DNA from: CAIYRG01 sp965247505 | GTDB lineage: Bacteria > Pseudomonadota > Alphaproteobacteria > Micropepsales > Micropepsaceae | DNA length: 64,000 bases | Assembly (NCBI GenBank): GCA_965247505.1 | Contig: OZ252020.1 | Coordinates: forward strand, 1,488,001 to 1,552,000 | Reading direction: 5' to 3' | In this document: positions 46,698-53,780 of the stretch, piece by piece | Numbering within the stretch: the first letter of the stretch is position 1 | Layout of the letters: each line of letters starts with the position of its first letter | Made by a program: the position numbers and the translations under genes | The notes under the pieces: generated by a model | Seen by the model: only the letters and a program-made list of their open reading frames with translations | Told to the model about the DNA's origin: nothing | Databases searched by the model: none

Positions 46698-47351
46698 ATG
46701 CTTATTGGACATTATGCAGCGGCATTAGCGGCAAAGAAATTTGCGCCTGAAACAAATTTGGGACTTCTCATCGCCGCCGGCGTTTTTCTTGATCTCATTT
46801 GGCCATTGTTTCTGTCGCTGGGATTGGAGAGCGTGGTGATTGCGCCAGGCACGACGGAAGTTATGCCGTACTTTTTTTCGCATTATCCCTGGTCTCATTC
46901 TCTGCTGATGAGCGCGCTATGGGGATTGTGCGTTGGCGGTCTTTACTTTGCGCTGACGCGGTACAAAACGGGTGCAATCGTTCTCGGACTTCTTGTTGTC
47001 AGCCATTGGTTCTTGGACGCACCCATGCATCAGCCGGATTTACCGCTGACACCCTGGGGCGAAACCATGATCGGGCTGGCGCTTTGGAATTCGGTGCCGC
47101 TCAGTTTTCTCATTGAATACGGCCTATTTGCCGGCGGTATTTATCTCTACGCAAGCGTCACCAAAGCGAAAACCCGTTTCGGACGTTGGGGCTTGATTGC
47201 CTTTGGCGCACTAGGCGTATTGGTCTATTTGATAAATTTCTTTGGCCCGCCGCCGCCCAGCATCACGGCCCTCATCATCGTTGCGTGCGTTCTGCAAGCG
47301 CTCTTCGTTCTTCTTGCGATCTGGGTGGATCGGAGACGGGAAGTAATCTAA
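46698..47351 (+). CDS. Membrane protein resembling YdjM-type metal-dependent hydrolases
   Basis: 217 residues, about five membrane segments. Short His-containing motifs near the membrane faces (GHYAAALAAKK; SHYPWSHSLLMSALWG; VVSHWFLDAPMHQPD) resemble the DUF457/YdjM family, annotated as inner-membrane metal-dependent hydrolases. GGAG precedes the ATG. It follows the PEGA gene by 28 bp. Confidence 0.75.
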   Translation: MLIGHYAAALAAKKFAPETNLGLLIAAGVFLDLIWPLFLSLGLESVVIAPGTTEVMPYFFSHYPWSHSLLMSALWGLCVGGLYFALTRYKTGAIVLGLLVVSHWFLDAPMHQPDLPLTPWGETMIGLALWNSVPLSFLIEYGLFAGGIYLYASVTKAKTRFGRWGLIAFGALGVLVYLINFFGPPPPSITALIIVACVLQALFVLLAIWVDRRREVI

Positions 47352-47405
47352 CCCCGAAAGTTTCGACCAATATATAAGAGCTGCGCCACTATGTTGCGCG
47401 CCAGC

Positions 47406-48446
47406 TCAGCTCACAAAATTTCGGATTAGCTCTGTCACTTTTGCGGGCTGTTCTTCCGCAATGCGATGGCCGCATTTGTTGATGATGTGCAGCTCCGCGC
47501 GATCGACAACCGCGGACACGGTCTCCATGAGATTGACAGCCAAGAAATAGGGCGCGGTGGGATCGTTATAGCCCCAGCAAATAAGCGTGGGCACGCGCAG
47601 CCCACCTTCGCGTATCAAGTCCAGGGTCTCGTATTTATGCTCATACATCCACCAGGTGGTCGCGCCCATATTGCGGGCGAAGGCGGGACGTTCCGCGACA
47701 ATGTCGGGATGGGCAGCGACCCATGAATCGCGCACTTCGCGAAATCTACGGTCGACGACGCGAAGCTTCTCGAGCTGAGCGATTTCATATTCCGCCTGCA
47801 CATAGGCATCGGTAATGAAGCTCTTATTATAGATGTTATCGCTTCCCATCAGACCGGCGCGAATCTGCTCAAGGCTGGGCGGCGCCTCGATCATCGGCGG
47901 ATCGGTGCGCGGCGGTGTATTGGGATCGTCCGGGGCAAGCGTGTTGCTGTCCAGAATGACGAGATGAGAGATCTGCTCGGGATGGTCGACGGCAATGCGT
48001 GCAATGGGAAGGCCGCCGCGCGAATGGCCGACTAATATGACGCGCTCTAATCCCAATGCCTGGATGAAGGCATAGGTGTGCCGCGCGATCGCGCCCATCG
48101 AATAATCGGCATCGCTGCGCGGCACATCGGTGTAGCCCATGCCGAGCTTGTCGAAAATATAGACATGATAATGGGCGCTCAAATGATCGAAGATCGGGGC
48201 CCAGCGATTGGCCGAACCGATGGACGGCCATTGTCCGCCATGCACCATTACCAAAGCGGGGCCCTCGCCGCCTTCGAAATAGCGGGTCCTATATCCGTCG
48301 GCTTCGATATATTTTGCTTCGCCCATGGTCTGAGGGTCCGCAACTGTTGGTGCGCCCGCGGCGTGCGCGCTATGGGTCGTTAAGAAGGGCAGCGCTGCGG
48401 CGCTTAAGCCGGCTGCTTTTAACAAATCCCTACGAAAGAGCTCCAT
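47406..48446 (-). CDS. Exported alpha/beta hydrolase
   Basis: 346 residues. N-terminal Tat signal (FRRDLLKAAGLSAAALPFL), then an alpha/beta hydrolase: ALVMVHGGQWPS oxyanion strand, nucleophile in VILVGHSRGGLPIARIAV, acid near PTLICWGYNDPTAPYFL and His in NKCGHRIAEEQP. Substrate unknown; probably an esterase or C-C/ester hydrolase acting in the periplasm. Confidence 0.88.
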   Translation of the reverse strand: MELFRRDLLKAAGLSAAALPFLTTHSAHAAGAPTVADPQTMGEAKYIEADGYRTRYFEGGEGPALVMVHGGQWPSIGSANRWAPIFDHLSAHYHVYIFDKLGMGYTDVPRSDADYSMGAIARHTYAFIQALGLERVILVGHSRGGLPIARIAVDHPEQISHLVILDSNTLAPDDPNTPPRTDPPMIEAPPSLEQIRAGLMGSDNIYNKSFITDAYVQAEYEIAQLEKLRVVDRRFREVRDSWVAAHPDIVAERPAFARNMGATTWWMYEHKYETLDLIREGGLRVPTLICWGYNDPTAPYFLAVNLMETVSAVVDRAELHIINKCGHRIAEEQPAKVTELIRNFVS

Positions 48447-48646
48447 CTGCGTGTCCCCTGGCGGTGTTGCCCGATGACTCTAGTTCAGTGACGGGAAAAC
48501 CGAAACCTCGACGACAGAATGGCTAGATGTCGAGGAGGCGCTTTTCCTCGCCCATTGGCATTTTGTGTTTGTTTGTGGCGCCAGGCAGCGCCTGGCAGAC
48601 ACAGCACCGATAAATGGCTTTGCCAGAACACGCAGTTGCGCGGAAA

Positions 48647-48859
48647 TTAGGGGGGTTCAGGCGCGTTCGCTTCGAGCTCTGCGAGCTCTTCCTCTTCGGC
48701 AATTGCGCGGTCAATCGCTTCAATCGCAACTTGAATATTGGTCATAAGATCGACGCTCTCCTGCGACGATCCACTCGATTGCCGGAGCGCCGTATTGCGC
48801 CGCTGTTCGACAATTTTGGCGCGCATTTTTTTAAGCGTATCGATGTGGTTTTGAGCCAT
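48647..48859 (-). CDS. Small helical (coiled-coil) protein
   Basis: 70 residues, almost all predicted helix with heptad spacing (HIDTLKKMRAKIVEQ; IQVAIEAIDRAIAEEEELAE). No signal peptide; family not recognised. IS1595 copy 3 begins only 34 bp upstream of its start, so its native promoter has probably been displaced. Could be spurious, but its amino-acid composition is protein-like. Confidence 0.5.
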   Translation of the reverse strand: MAQNHIDTLKKMRAKIVEQRRNTALRQSSGSSQESVDLMTNIQVAIEAIDRAIAEEEELAELEANAPEPP

Positions 48860-48945
48860 GAGCCGAGCTGTTGTTTGCTTTGACGCTTAGTTCCTTGCCT
48901 ATCCGGTTTACACCCACACCCACTAGGGCTAGAATGGGTAGTGTC

Positions 48946-49773
48946 CTAATTTGAAGTGCGGTCTACCAATTCCTCAAGCGACCATAGCCGTCCACTAACT
49001 CCGGCTGCCATAGCGGGGGTGCAACGTAGCGTCTTGTGGATGCGCACGAAATTGTAATGCGTAAAATGCAGAGATACCGCCGCACGAAGGTTCTCCACCT
49101 TCTTGCTGAATGCATTGGTTAGCCGTGTAAACCGGCGCATAGACATGCGCATCGTCAAATTTTGACGCTCCACTAGGCTTGTAGAAATGTGGCGTTGGTC
49201 AGGGCTTCCGGCCACCACGACCTTTTGTTGGCTCACAACGCGGGGTGGCGCGTATCGACCGGGGCCAATTGGCTCTGCGTCGAAAAATTTAACTACTTGC
49301 CCGTAATCAACATCTGCGCCGAAGGCACGCTCAACTGCACCGACGTAACTACTCAGTGCATCGCTTGAAATTTGGACGCGGTTGGCCAACCGCTCCGAAA
49401 GATCGTCCATAAACGCCACAGCATTCTTACCGGTGCGCTTTCCGACAAGATAGGCCGGGACTATCTTTGTATCGGGATCGAGTGCCACAAACGTCCACTG
49501 GTCGCCTAGACGGGATCTATCATCACCCTGCTTTAGATGCGCCTGCTTCTTGCCCACATAGCTCCAAATTTCGTCGACCTGGAGCCGCTTGCAAGGAAGG
49601 TTACGCATCTTTTCGTCAATGATCCGAGCGCAGCCATCGCCAACCTCGACCATCAGCCGCATGATAGTGTCGCGGTGCGTGTTGGTCAGGCGCTCAGTCG
49701 AGCGAATCGAGTTGCCCTCGACTAGACAGTGAATAATCTGGGTGCGGCGGGCGAGTGAAAGGCGGTTGACCAT
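48946..49773 (-). CDS. IS1-family transposase
   Basis: 275 residues from ATG 49773 (VNRLSLARRTQIIHCLVEGN); an upstream in-frame start would add 27 atypical residues. HTH region (GNSIRSTERLTNTHRDTIMR), then DDE catalytic domain: LQVDEIWSYVGKKQ, ISSDALSSYVGAVER and SLVERQNLTMRMSMRRFTR, ending with HYNFVRIHKTL. One continuous frame, unlike E. coli IS1, which needs frameshifting. Its stop codon lies inside the left inverted end of the element. Confidence 0.93.
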   Translation of the reverse strand: MVNRLSLARRTQIIHCLVEGNSIRSTERLTNTHRDTIMRLMVEVGDGCARIIDEKMRNLPCKRLQVDEIWSYVGKKQAHLKQGDDRSRLGDQWTFVALDPDTKIVPAYLVGKRTGKNAVAFMDDLSERLANRVQISSDALSSYVGAVERAFGADVDYGQVVKFFDAEPIGPGRYAPPRVVSQQKVVVAGSPDQRHISTSLVERQNLTMRMSMRRFTRLTNAFSKKVENLRAAVSLHFTHYNFVRIHKTLRCTPAMAAGVSGRLWSLEELVDRTSN

Positions 49774-49843
49774 TGGAGTTCTCTCTTGTGTTTGTATATG
49801 AGAGAATATACACTCTTCTAGTACTGAACGCAAGGGGCGTGTT

Positions 49844-50074
49844 ATGAAATTCAAAAAAGCGACCGACGCGTTGCTTCAATCGGTCACACTCGAAGACCTT
49901 GCAGACGCTCTGGATGTGTCTGTCCAGGCCGTCCGACAAGCGCGGGCGGCCGAGGATACGACTGCACATCGAACGCCACCACCGGGATGGGAGCGGGCCG
50001 TTGCATTGCTCTCCGAAAAACGCGCACAGAAGTTGCTTATACTCGCGTCCTCATGCAACGAACGAATTACATAA
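49844..50074 (+). CDS. Small HTH protein, IS1-element passenger
   Basis: 76 residues. An N-terminal helix-turn-helix (VTLEDLADALDVSVQAVRQA) and a C-terminal helix (GWERAVALLSEKRAQKLLIL) with a Pro-rich link (HRTPPPGWERA). It is divergent from the transposase with 70 bp between their starts, so it could bind that promoter region and control transposition; that is inference. Similar small HTH proteins occur widely in alphaproteobacteria. Confidence 0.75.
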   Translation: MKFKKATDALLQSVTLEDLADALDVSVQAVRQARAAEDTTAHRTPPPGWERAVALLSEKRAQKLLILASSCNERIT

Positions 50075-50173
50075 TTGGCAGCTTCTATCGGCATTATAAG
50101 CTATTGAATCTACAAGAGATTTCCGCATGGTTCCAAAGTAGAACAATGCCTAGCGCCTACGGGCGACATAAAA

Positions 50174-51664
50174 TCATGCCCAATAAGGCAAATACCTAGC
50201 GGTGCGATTCCCTTGGTCTTCATGGAGTGGACGTATTTGTTCGGCTTTGATCGCGTCCCCTATCACTTCTGAAATTTGTGGATATTGGCGCTTAGACAGC
50301 CCAAATCGAAGCCGAAGGCTACCATTACTCATGGGCTCCCCCGCCTCAAACCGAAGGCAAGCGTGTTGATAACAGCCGCGTATGCGGTCGTCCTTTGTAA
50401 GCGCCGCGAAAACGCATTCCTTGAAGAGCGTAACAACAAGTGAATTCTCTACTACTCGAAATGTGGGAGGCGGTAAGTGGTCGTCTTCTATCGCTTTCAC
50501 TGCTCGGTCCACACCACTGCCGCGCTCTTCGCACAAGCCAGCCTGGCGCATGAGGTTTGCCAGTTTAATGTTTCGAGTCTTGCTAGGCGTGTCAATGAAC
50601 CGTTTCACCTCAACTAACGGGGTACCAGGATTTGTGATCTGAATCCTATCGCTAAACATTTCGACCAGCGGACAACCAGTCTCCGAGGTAAAGTCCTGAT
50701 GGATCATTGCGTTGGCAAGAAGCTCGCGAACAGCAGTTTCGGGATAAGAATAGACCGTTGCCCGAACTCCATGGCGCATTTCTTCGCGGAATGGTGCGCG
50801 CTCCATTATGTAGTTGAGTAAGCGTGGAAAGGTAATAGCATATCCGCGCTTGCCGGTAGTATCTCCACCGCCTTTGAGTTTGCTTTTGCCTTTATAGGTA
50901 ACGACGCGAGGTGCTTTCGGAGCTATCGACGCGTAAACAGAAATATCTTTCGCGCAGAGAATTGCACATAAATTGGTCACATCGTATGCCCCTTGCATGT
51001 CATCAACAATTAGCCCTTGTTGGCATAGATATTCGATCATCGTCGGCGCGCTCATTGAGTGCTTTTCCAGCATCCCCATGAGCCCTTCTACATCGAACTC
51101 TCGTAGAATGTTTGTGGCTGAACGATGCGCAGCCGCTATTCCTCGCTCAAAAACGAAGCGCGACGCGATAAGCCAGACCGAGCGCTCATGCTCTGGATAT
51201 TTTCTCAGTAGTCTAAGCTGAGCGCCGATTCGGATATAGGCTTCTCCATTGACCCTCACGGGCTGCTGGTACGCCGGTTCGATGCATATAATTTCGACAT
51301 GCGCCCCGTTATGCTCAAACGCCACAAACGTGAGGGGCAGGCGCGGATCAAGCTTATGGGCGACCCAATTTTCAAAAGGCTCGTTGCCGACCTTTTTCGT
51401 CTTTAGACACACTTTGGTGCCGACGATCTTGTGAGTGTCGTTCTCAACGCCAAAGACAAGGTAGGCGTGCGGTGCGTTTTGCAGCATTGCTGAGTTGGCA
51501 AGAGCGGAGATATAGTGCGCGCATTTGGTGGCCTCGAACTCATTGACTTTGAATTCGAGCCATTCGTTTTCGTGTGGCTCTGCTATCAATGTTTCCAGCA
51601 GGCTATTAGGATTGTGAATTGATACCACTGTCAGCGCCTTCAGATGAGCGAAGTTAATATCCAT
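50174..51664 (-). CDS. Schlafen/AlbA_2 plus HATPase-type protein, transposon cargo
   Basis: 496 residues from ATG 51664; an upstream start at 51796 would run through the divergent small gene. N-terminal AlbA_2 domain (ENEWLEFKVNEFEATKCAHY, SALANSAM, AYLVFGVENDTHKIVGTKV). The middle has INILREF-like helices; the C-terminal part is the ATP-binding HATPase_c_4 type: AVRELLANAMIHQDFTSETG, EMFSDRIQITNPGTPL, TRNIKLANLMRQAGLCEERGSGVDRAV, then a winged-helix-like tail. Such proteins are annotated as transcriptional regulators or ATP-binding proteins; AlbA_2 members also occur in defence islands. As cargo on a transposon it could be a defence or regulatory gene; neither is shown. Confidence 0.87.
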   Translation of the reverse strand: MDINFAHLKALTVVSIHNPNSLLETLIAEPHENEWLEFKVNEFEATKCAHYISALANSAMLQNAPHAYLVFGVENDTHKIVGTKVCLKTKKVGNEPFENWVAHKLDPRLPLTFVAFEHNGAHVEIICIEPAYQQPVRVNGEAYIRIGAQLRLLRKYPEHERSVWLIASRFVFERGIAAAHRSATNILREFDVEGLMGMLEKHSMSAPTMIEYLCQQGLIVDDMQGAYDVTNLCAILCAKDISVYASIAPKAPRVVTYKGKSKLKGGGDTTGKRGYAITFPRLLNYIMERAPFREEMRHGVRATVYSYPETAVRELLANAMIHQDFTSETGCPLVEMFSDRIQITNPGTPLVEVKRFIDTPSKTRNIKLANLMRQAGLCEERGSGVDRAVKAIEDDHLPPPTFRVVENSLVVTLFKECVFAALTKDDRIRGCYQHACLRFEAGEPMSNGSLRLRFGLSKRQYPQISEVIGDAIKAEQIRPLHEDQGNRTARYLPYWA

Positions 51665-51943
51665 CAACTCAGGGACGCCGTCGAATCCCAGCACGGCGGC
51701 ACAGCCACGCCTACCGGATCGGTCCCCGTCAAGGAGACATTCGAAGGGCAGATCGTGTGGGAAGGGATTGTCCATGTTTTCGATCTTGATAACCACCCCC
51801 GCGCCACCATAGCTTATGCTTGGTTATCGCCCATCGAAGGCAGCACTAAGCGTCGGCACTTCGCTGTGTTGCACCTAGGTGGCATACGAAGCCCTCAAGA
51901 GGCCGTGCGAGCGGCTATCGTAGCAGAGCATCGACAAGGGTGA
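51644..51943 (+). CDS. Small conserved hypothetical protein, IS1-element passenger
   Basis: 99 residues. The layout (VNIHQLRDAVESQHGG, SVPVKETFEGQIVWEGIVHVFDLDNHP, RRHFAVLHLGGIRSPQEAVRAAIVAE) is protein-like and resembles a hypothetical family I have seen in alphaproteobacteria; function unknown. It is head-to-head with the AlbA_2 gene: if that starts at 51664, the two starts overlap by 21 bp; if it starts at GTG 51628, there is a 15-bp gap. Their expression may therefore exclude each other. Confidence 0.7.
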   Translation: MSEVNIHQLRDAVESQHGGTATPTGSVPVKETFEGQIVWEGIVHVFDLDNHPRATIAYAWLSPIEGSTKRRHFAVLHLGGIRSPQEAVRAAIVAEHRQG

Positions 51944-52023
51944 TCTCAGAATAAAGAAACGCCAGAAATCAAATTAGGACACTACCCTAGAATGGGCGCA
52001 AACCGGATATAGGGGAGCGCGCC

Positions 52024-53043
52024 ATGGATGTTCTCGACCGCGCCGATCTCCCATTCCCGCATTCGCTACCCGAGTTCCAGCGACTTTTCCCCGATGATGC
52101 GGCCTGCGCCGCCTACCTGGAGAAAGCCCGCTGGGGAGACGGCTTTGCCTGCCCGCACTGCGGCACGGCGGGAGAGCCGTTCCACTTTGAAAACCGCCCT
52201 GGCGTCCTGCGCTGCCGCAAGTGCCGCCAGAACACCGGGCTGACGGTGGGAACAGTGATGGAGCGTAGCCACACTCTGCTGAACGTCTGGTTCTGGGCCG
52301 CTTATCTGGTCGCCAGTCAGACGCCCGGCATGTCCGCCGTGCAGTTTCAGCGGCAACTTGGTCTTTCGCGCTACGAGACGGCCTTTCAAATTCTCCACAA
52401 GCTCCGCTCGGGCATGGTGCGGCCCAACCAAGACAGGATCGGTGGACAGCCCAAGAACCATGTTGAGGTGGACGAAACCTGGGTTGGCGGGCGAACGCGT
52501 GGGGAAGGCCGTGGTGTTCACCACAAGGTTCCCGTCTCCTGTGCCATCGAGGTGCGTCATCGAAAGCCGGGCACCAAGCTCGACAACCGGAAAGACGGAC
52601 GCTATGCCGGACGCGTTCGGCTCGCCGTCGTGCTCGACCGTAGCGCCGAGTCGCTCTGTGGGTTCGTCGAGAGCACCGTCGCGCCGGGATCGCTGATCGT
52701 TACTGACGATTGGAGCGGCTATGCTGGCCTCGGTAAGCGCGGCTATGAGCACTTCGCTGTTGCCGAGTGTGGTGATCCAGAGGTTGCCGAGCAATACCTG
52801 CCGATCATCCATCTGGTTTTCGCCAACCTGAAGACGTGGCTGATCGGGACCCACCACGGCGTTAGCCACCAGCACCTACAAGCCTACCTCAACGAGTTCA
52901 CCTTCCGCTTCAACAGGCGGTTCAACCCGTTCAACGCCTTCCGCTCATTGCTCGGCATCGCGGGCGACACCTCTGCTCCAACCTATGCCGAGCTTTACTC
53001 GGGAGAGTGGCGGCACCCTACATGTAGCGGTCATGGGCGTTAA
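52024..53043 (+). CDS. IS1595-family transposase, copy 3
   Basis: 339 residues, full length, with zinc ribbon and DDE domain intact (HVEVDETWVGG, IVTDDWSGY). Private changes include IGTHHGVSH and FNPFNAFR. The nested element is 37 bp upstream of the start, so its expression could depend on the inserted sequence. Confidence 0.94.
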   Translation: MDVLDRADLPFPHSLPEFQRLFPDDAACAAYLEKARWGDGFACPHCGTAGEPFHFENRPGVLRCRKCRQNTGLTVGTVMERSHTLLNVWFWAAYLVASQTPGMSAVQFQRQLGLSRYETAFQILHKLRSGMVRPNQDRIGGQPKNHVEVDETWVGGRTRGEGRGVHHKVPVSCAIEVRHRKPGTKLDNRKDGRYAGRVRLAVVLDRSAESLCGFVESTVAPGSLIVTDDWSGYAGLGKRGYEHFAVAECGDPEVAEQYLPIIHLVFANLKTWLIGTHHGVSHQHLQAYLNEFTFRFNRRFNPFNAFRSLLGIAGDTSAPTYAELYSGEWRHPTCSGHGR

Positions 53044-53056
53044 CCGGATAGGCAAG

Positions 53057-53195
53057 CGTTAACCTACTACTTGCTGCAGGCGTTCCTATTGACGCGGAGG
53101 ATGACTATGGGGATACGGCCCGCAAACACTTTCTGTGGCCCGATGGGCGTCCAAGCCCCTATGCAGAGATACTGCGCGAGTACGGCGCACGCTGA
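53057..53195 (+). pseudogene. Ankyrin-repeat protein, C-terminal remnant
   Basis: Directly at the right border of IS1595 copy 3 an open frame reads NLLLAAGVPIDAEDDYGDTA, then KHFLWPDGRPSPYAEILREYGAR and a stop at 53193. The LLLAAGVPIDAEDDYG part is half an ankyrin repeat. The 5' part of the gene is not on the other side of the IS, so it was deleted or lies elsewhere. Confidence 0.75.
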
Positions 53196-53204
53196 TCGGC
53201 TTCT

Positions 53205-53702
53205 ATGACTTCAAAAAAAATCCGCAGCTTTCTGCCGGTCACAACATCTGAAGCGCGTGTGCTTATTCTCGGCAGCATGCCCGGAATTGCCTCTTTAACC
53301 GCGGGGCAATATTACGCGCATCCGCGCAATGCGTTCTGGCGGATCATGGGTAAATTAGTTGGTGCAGGACCGGAAAAACCTTACGACGAACGCCTGCGGA
53401 TTCTGAATACAAGAGGCATTGCGTTGTGGGATGTCCTTGACAGTTGCGTTAGGCTAGGCAGTCTGGATGCGAATATTGGTAACGAAACCCCGAACGATTT
53501 CGTCAAATTTTTTGCAAGTCACACCAGTATCACGCATGTGGGATTGAACGGGGGGAAAGCCGCCACACTGTTCAAGAAGTATGCGGCGCCCACCTGTCCA
53601 GCGAGGATTATTGTTAAGGGTCTTCCCTCAACAAGCCCCGCCTATGCGGCGATGAGTTTCGAGAGTAAATCTGCGCAATGGCGAAGATTCTTACCCGGTT
53701 GA
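53205..53702 (+). CDS. DNA-deoxyinosine (hypoxanthine) glycosylase, UDG superfamily
   Basis: 165 residues. GSMPGIASLTAGQYYAHPRN is the motif-1 block of the UDG family 6 hypoxanthine-DNA glycosylases, followed by FWRIMGKLV, GIALWDVLDSCVR and the motif-2 block LPSTSPAYAAM. Removes deaminated adenine (hypoxanthine) and perhaps uracil from DNA. The gene starts 10 bp after the ankyrin remnant. Confidence 0.88.
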   Translation: MTSKKIRSFLPVTTSEARVLILGSMPGIASLTAGQYYAHPRNAFWRIMGKLVGAGPEKPYDERLRILNTRGIALWDVLDSCVRLGSLDANIGNETPNDFVKFFASHTSITHVGLNGGKAATLFKKYAAPTCPARIIVKGLPSTSPAYAAMSFESKSAQWRRFLPG

Positions 53703-53751
53703 GATCGAGTTTGCGGCGCAAGGGATGAGCCGCCTTCCCTCGCTGCGCGGC

Positions 53752-53774
53752 ACCTTCCCCTCAAGGGGGAAGGT
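53752..53774. repeat. ACCTTCCCC hairpin repeat, third copy
   Basis: ACCTTCCCC and GGGGAAGGT arms around a short centre, between the convergent glycosylase and rpoD genes. It may terminate both, although no T-run follows. Confidence 0.55.
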
Positions 53775-53780
53775 AAAGAG

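Larger units (their letters stand above)
48937..51986. mobile_element. IS1-type transposon with passenger genes, nested in IS1595 copy 3
   Basis: 3,050 bp with perfect 18-bp inverted ends GGTAGTGTCCTAATTTGA. It is flanked by the direct repeat CTAGAATG at 48929-48936 and 51987-51994, an 8-bp target duplication made from IS1595 sequence. Inside are an IS1-family transposase, a small HTH protein, a Schlafen/AlbA_2-type ATPase-like protein and a small conserved hypothetical. IS1 elements are usually under 1 kb, so three passenger genes are unusual. The single insertion event is directly shown by the duplication and length arithmetic. Confidence 0.92.
48894..53056 (+). mobile_element. IS1595-family insertion sequence, copy 3, interrupted by a second element
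   Basis: The left end CTTGCCTATCCGGTTTACAC starts at 48894 and the right end ...AACCGGATAGGCAAG stops at 53056, but the body is split by a 3,050-bp element at 48937-51986. Removing that element and one 8-bp duplication leaves exactly 1,105 bp, the length of copies 1 and 2. The outer flanks (CTTAGTTC left, CGTTAACC right) do not match, so no target duplication is left; the right flank is the tail of a truncated ankyrin gene. The element split the upstream non-coding part, so the transposase gene itself is intact. Confidence 0.93.

Noticed and set aside
48523..48729. 68-codon minus-strand frame overlapping the small coiled-coil gene
   Set aside because: It shares sequence with the better candidate at 48647-48859 and shows no recognisable motif.
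24992..48893. Right flank of IS1595 copy 2 (GAACAAAG) nearly equals the reverse complement of the left flank of copy 3 (GAACTAAG)
   Set aside because: It would need an inversion between copies in opposite orientation, but copies 2 and 3 face the same way, and one base differs. Probably chance.
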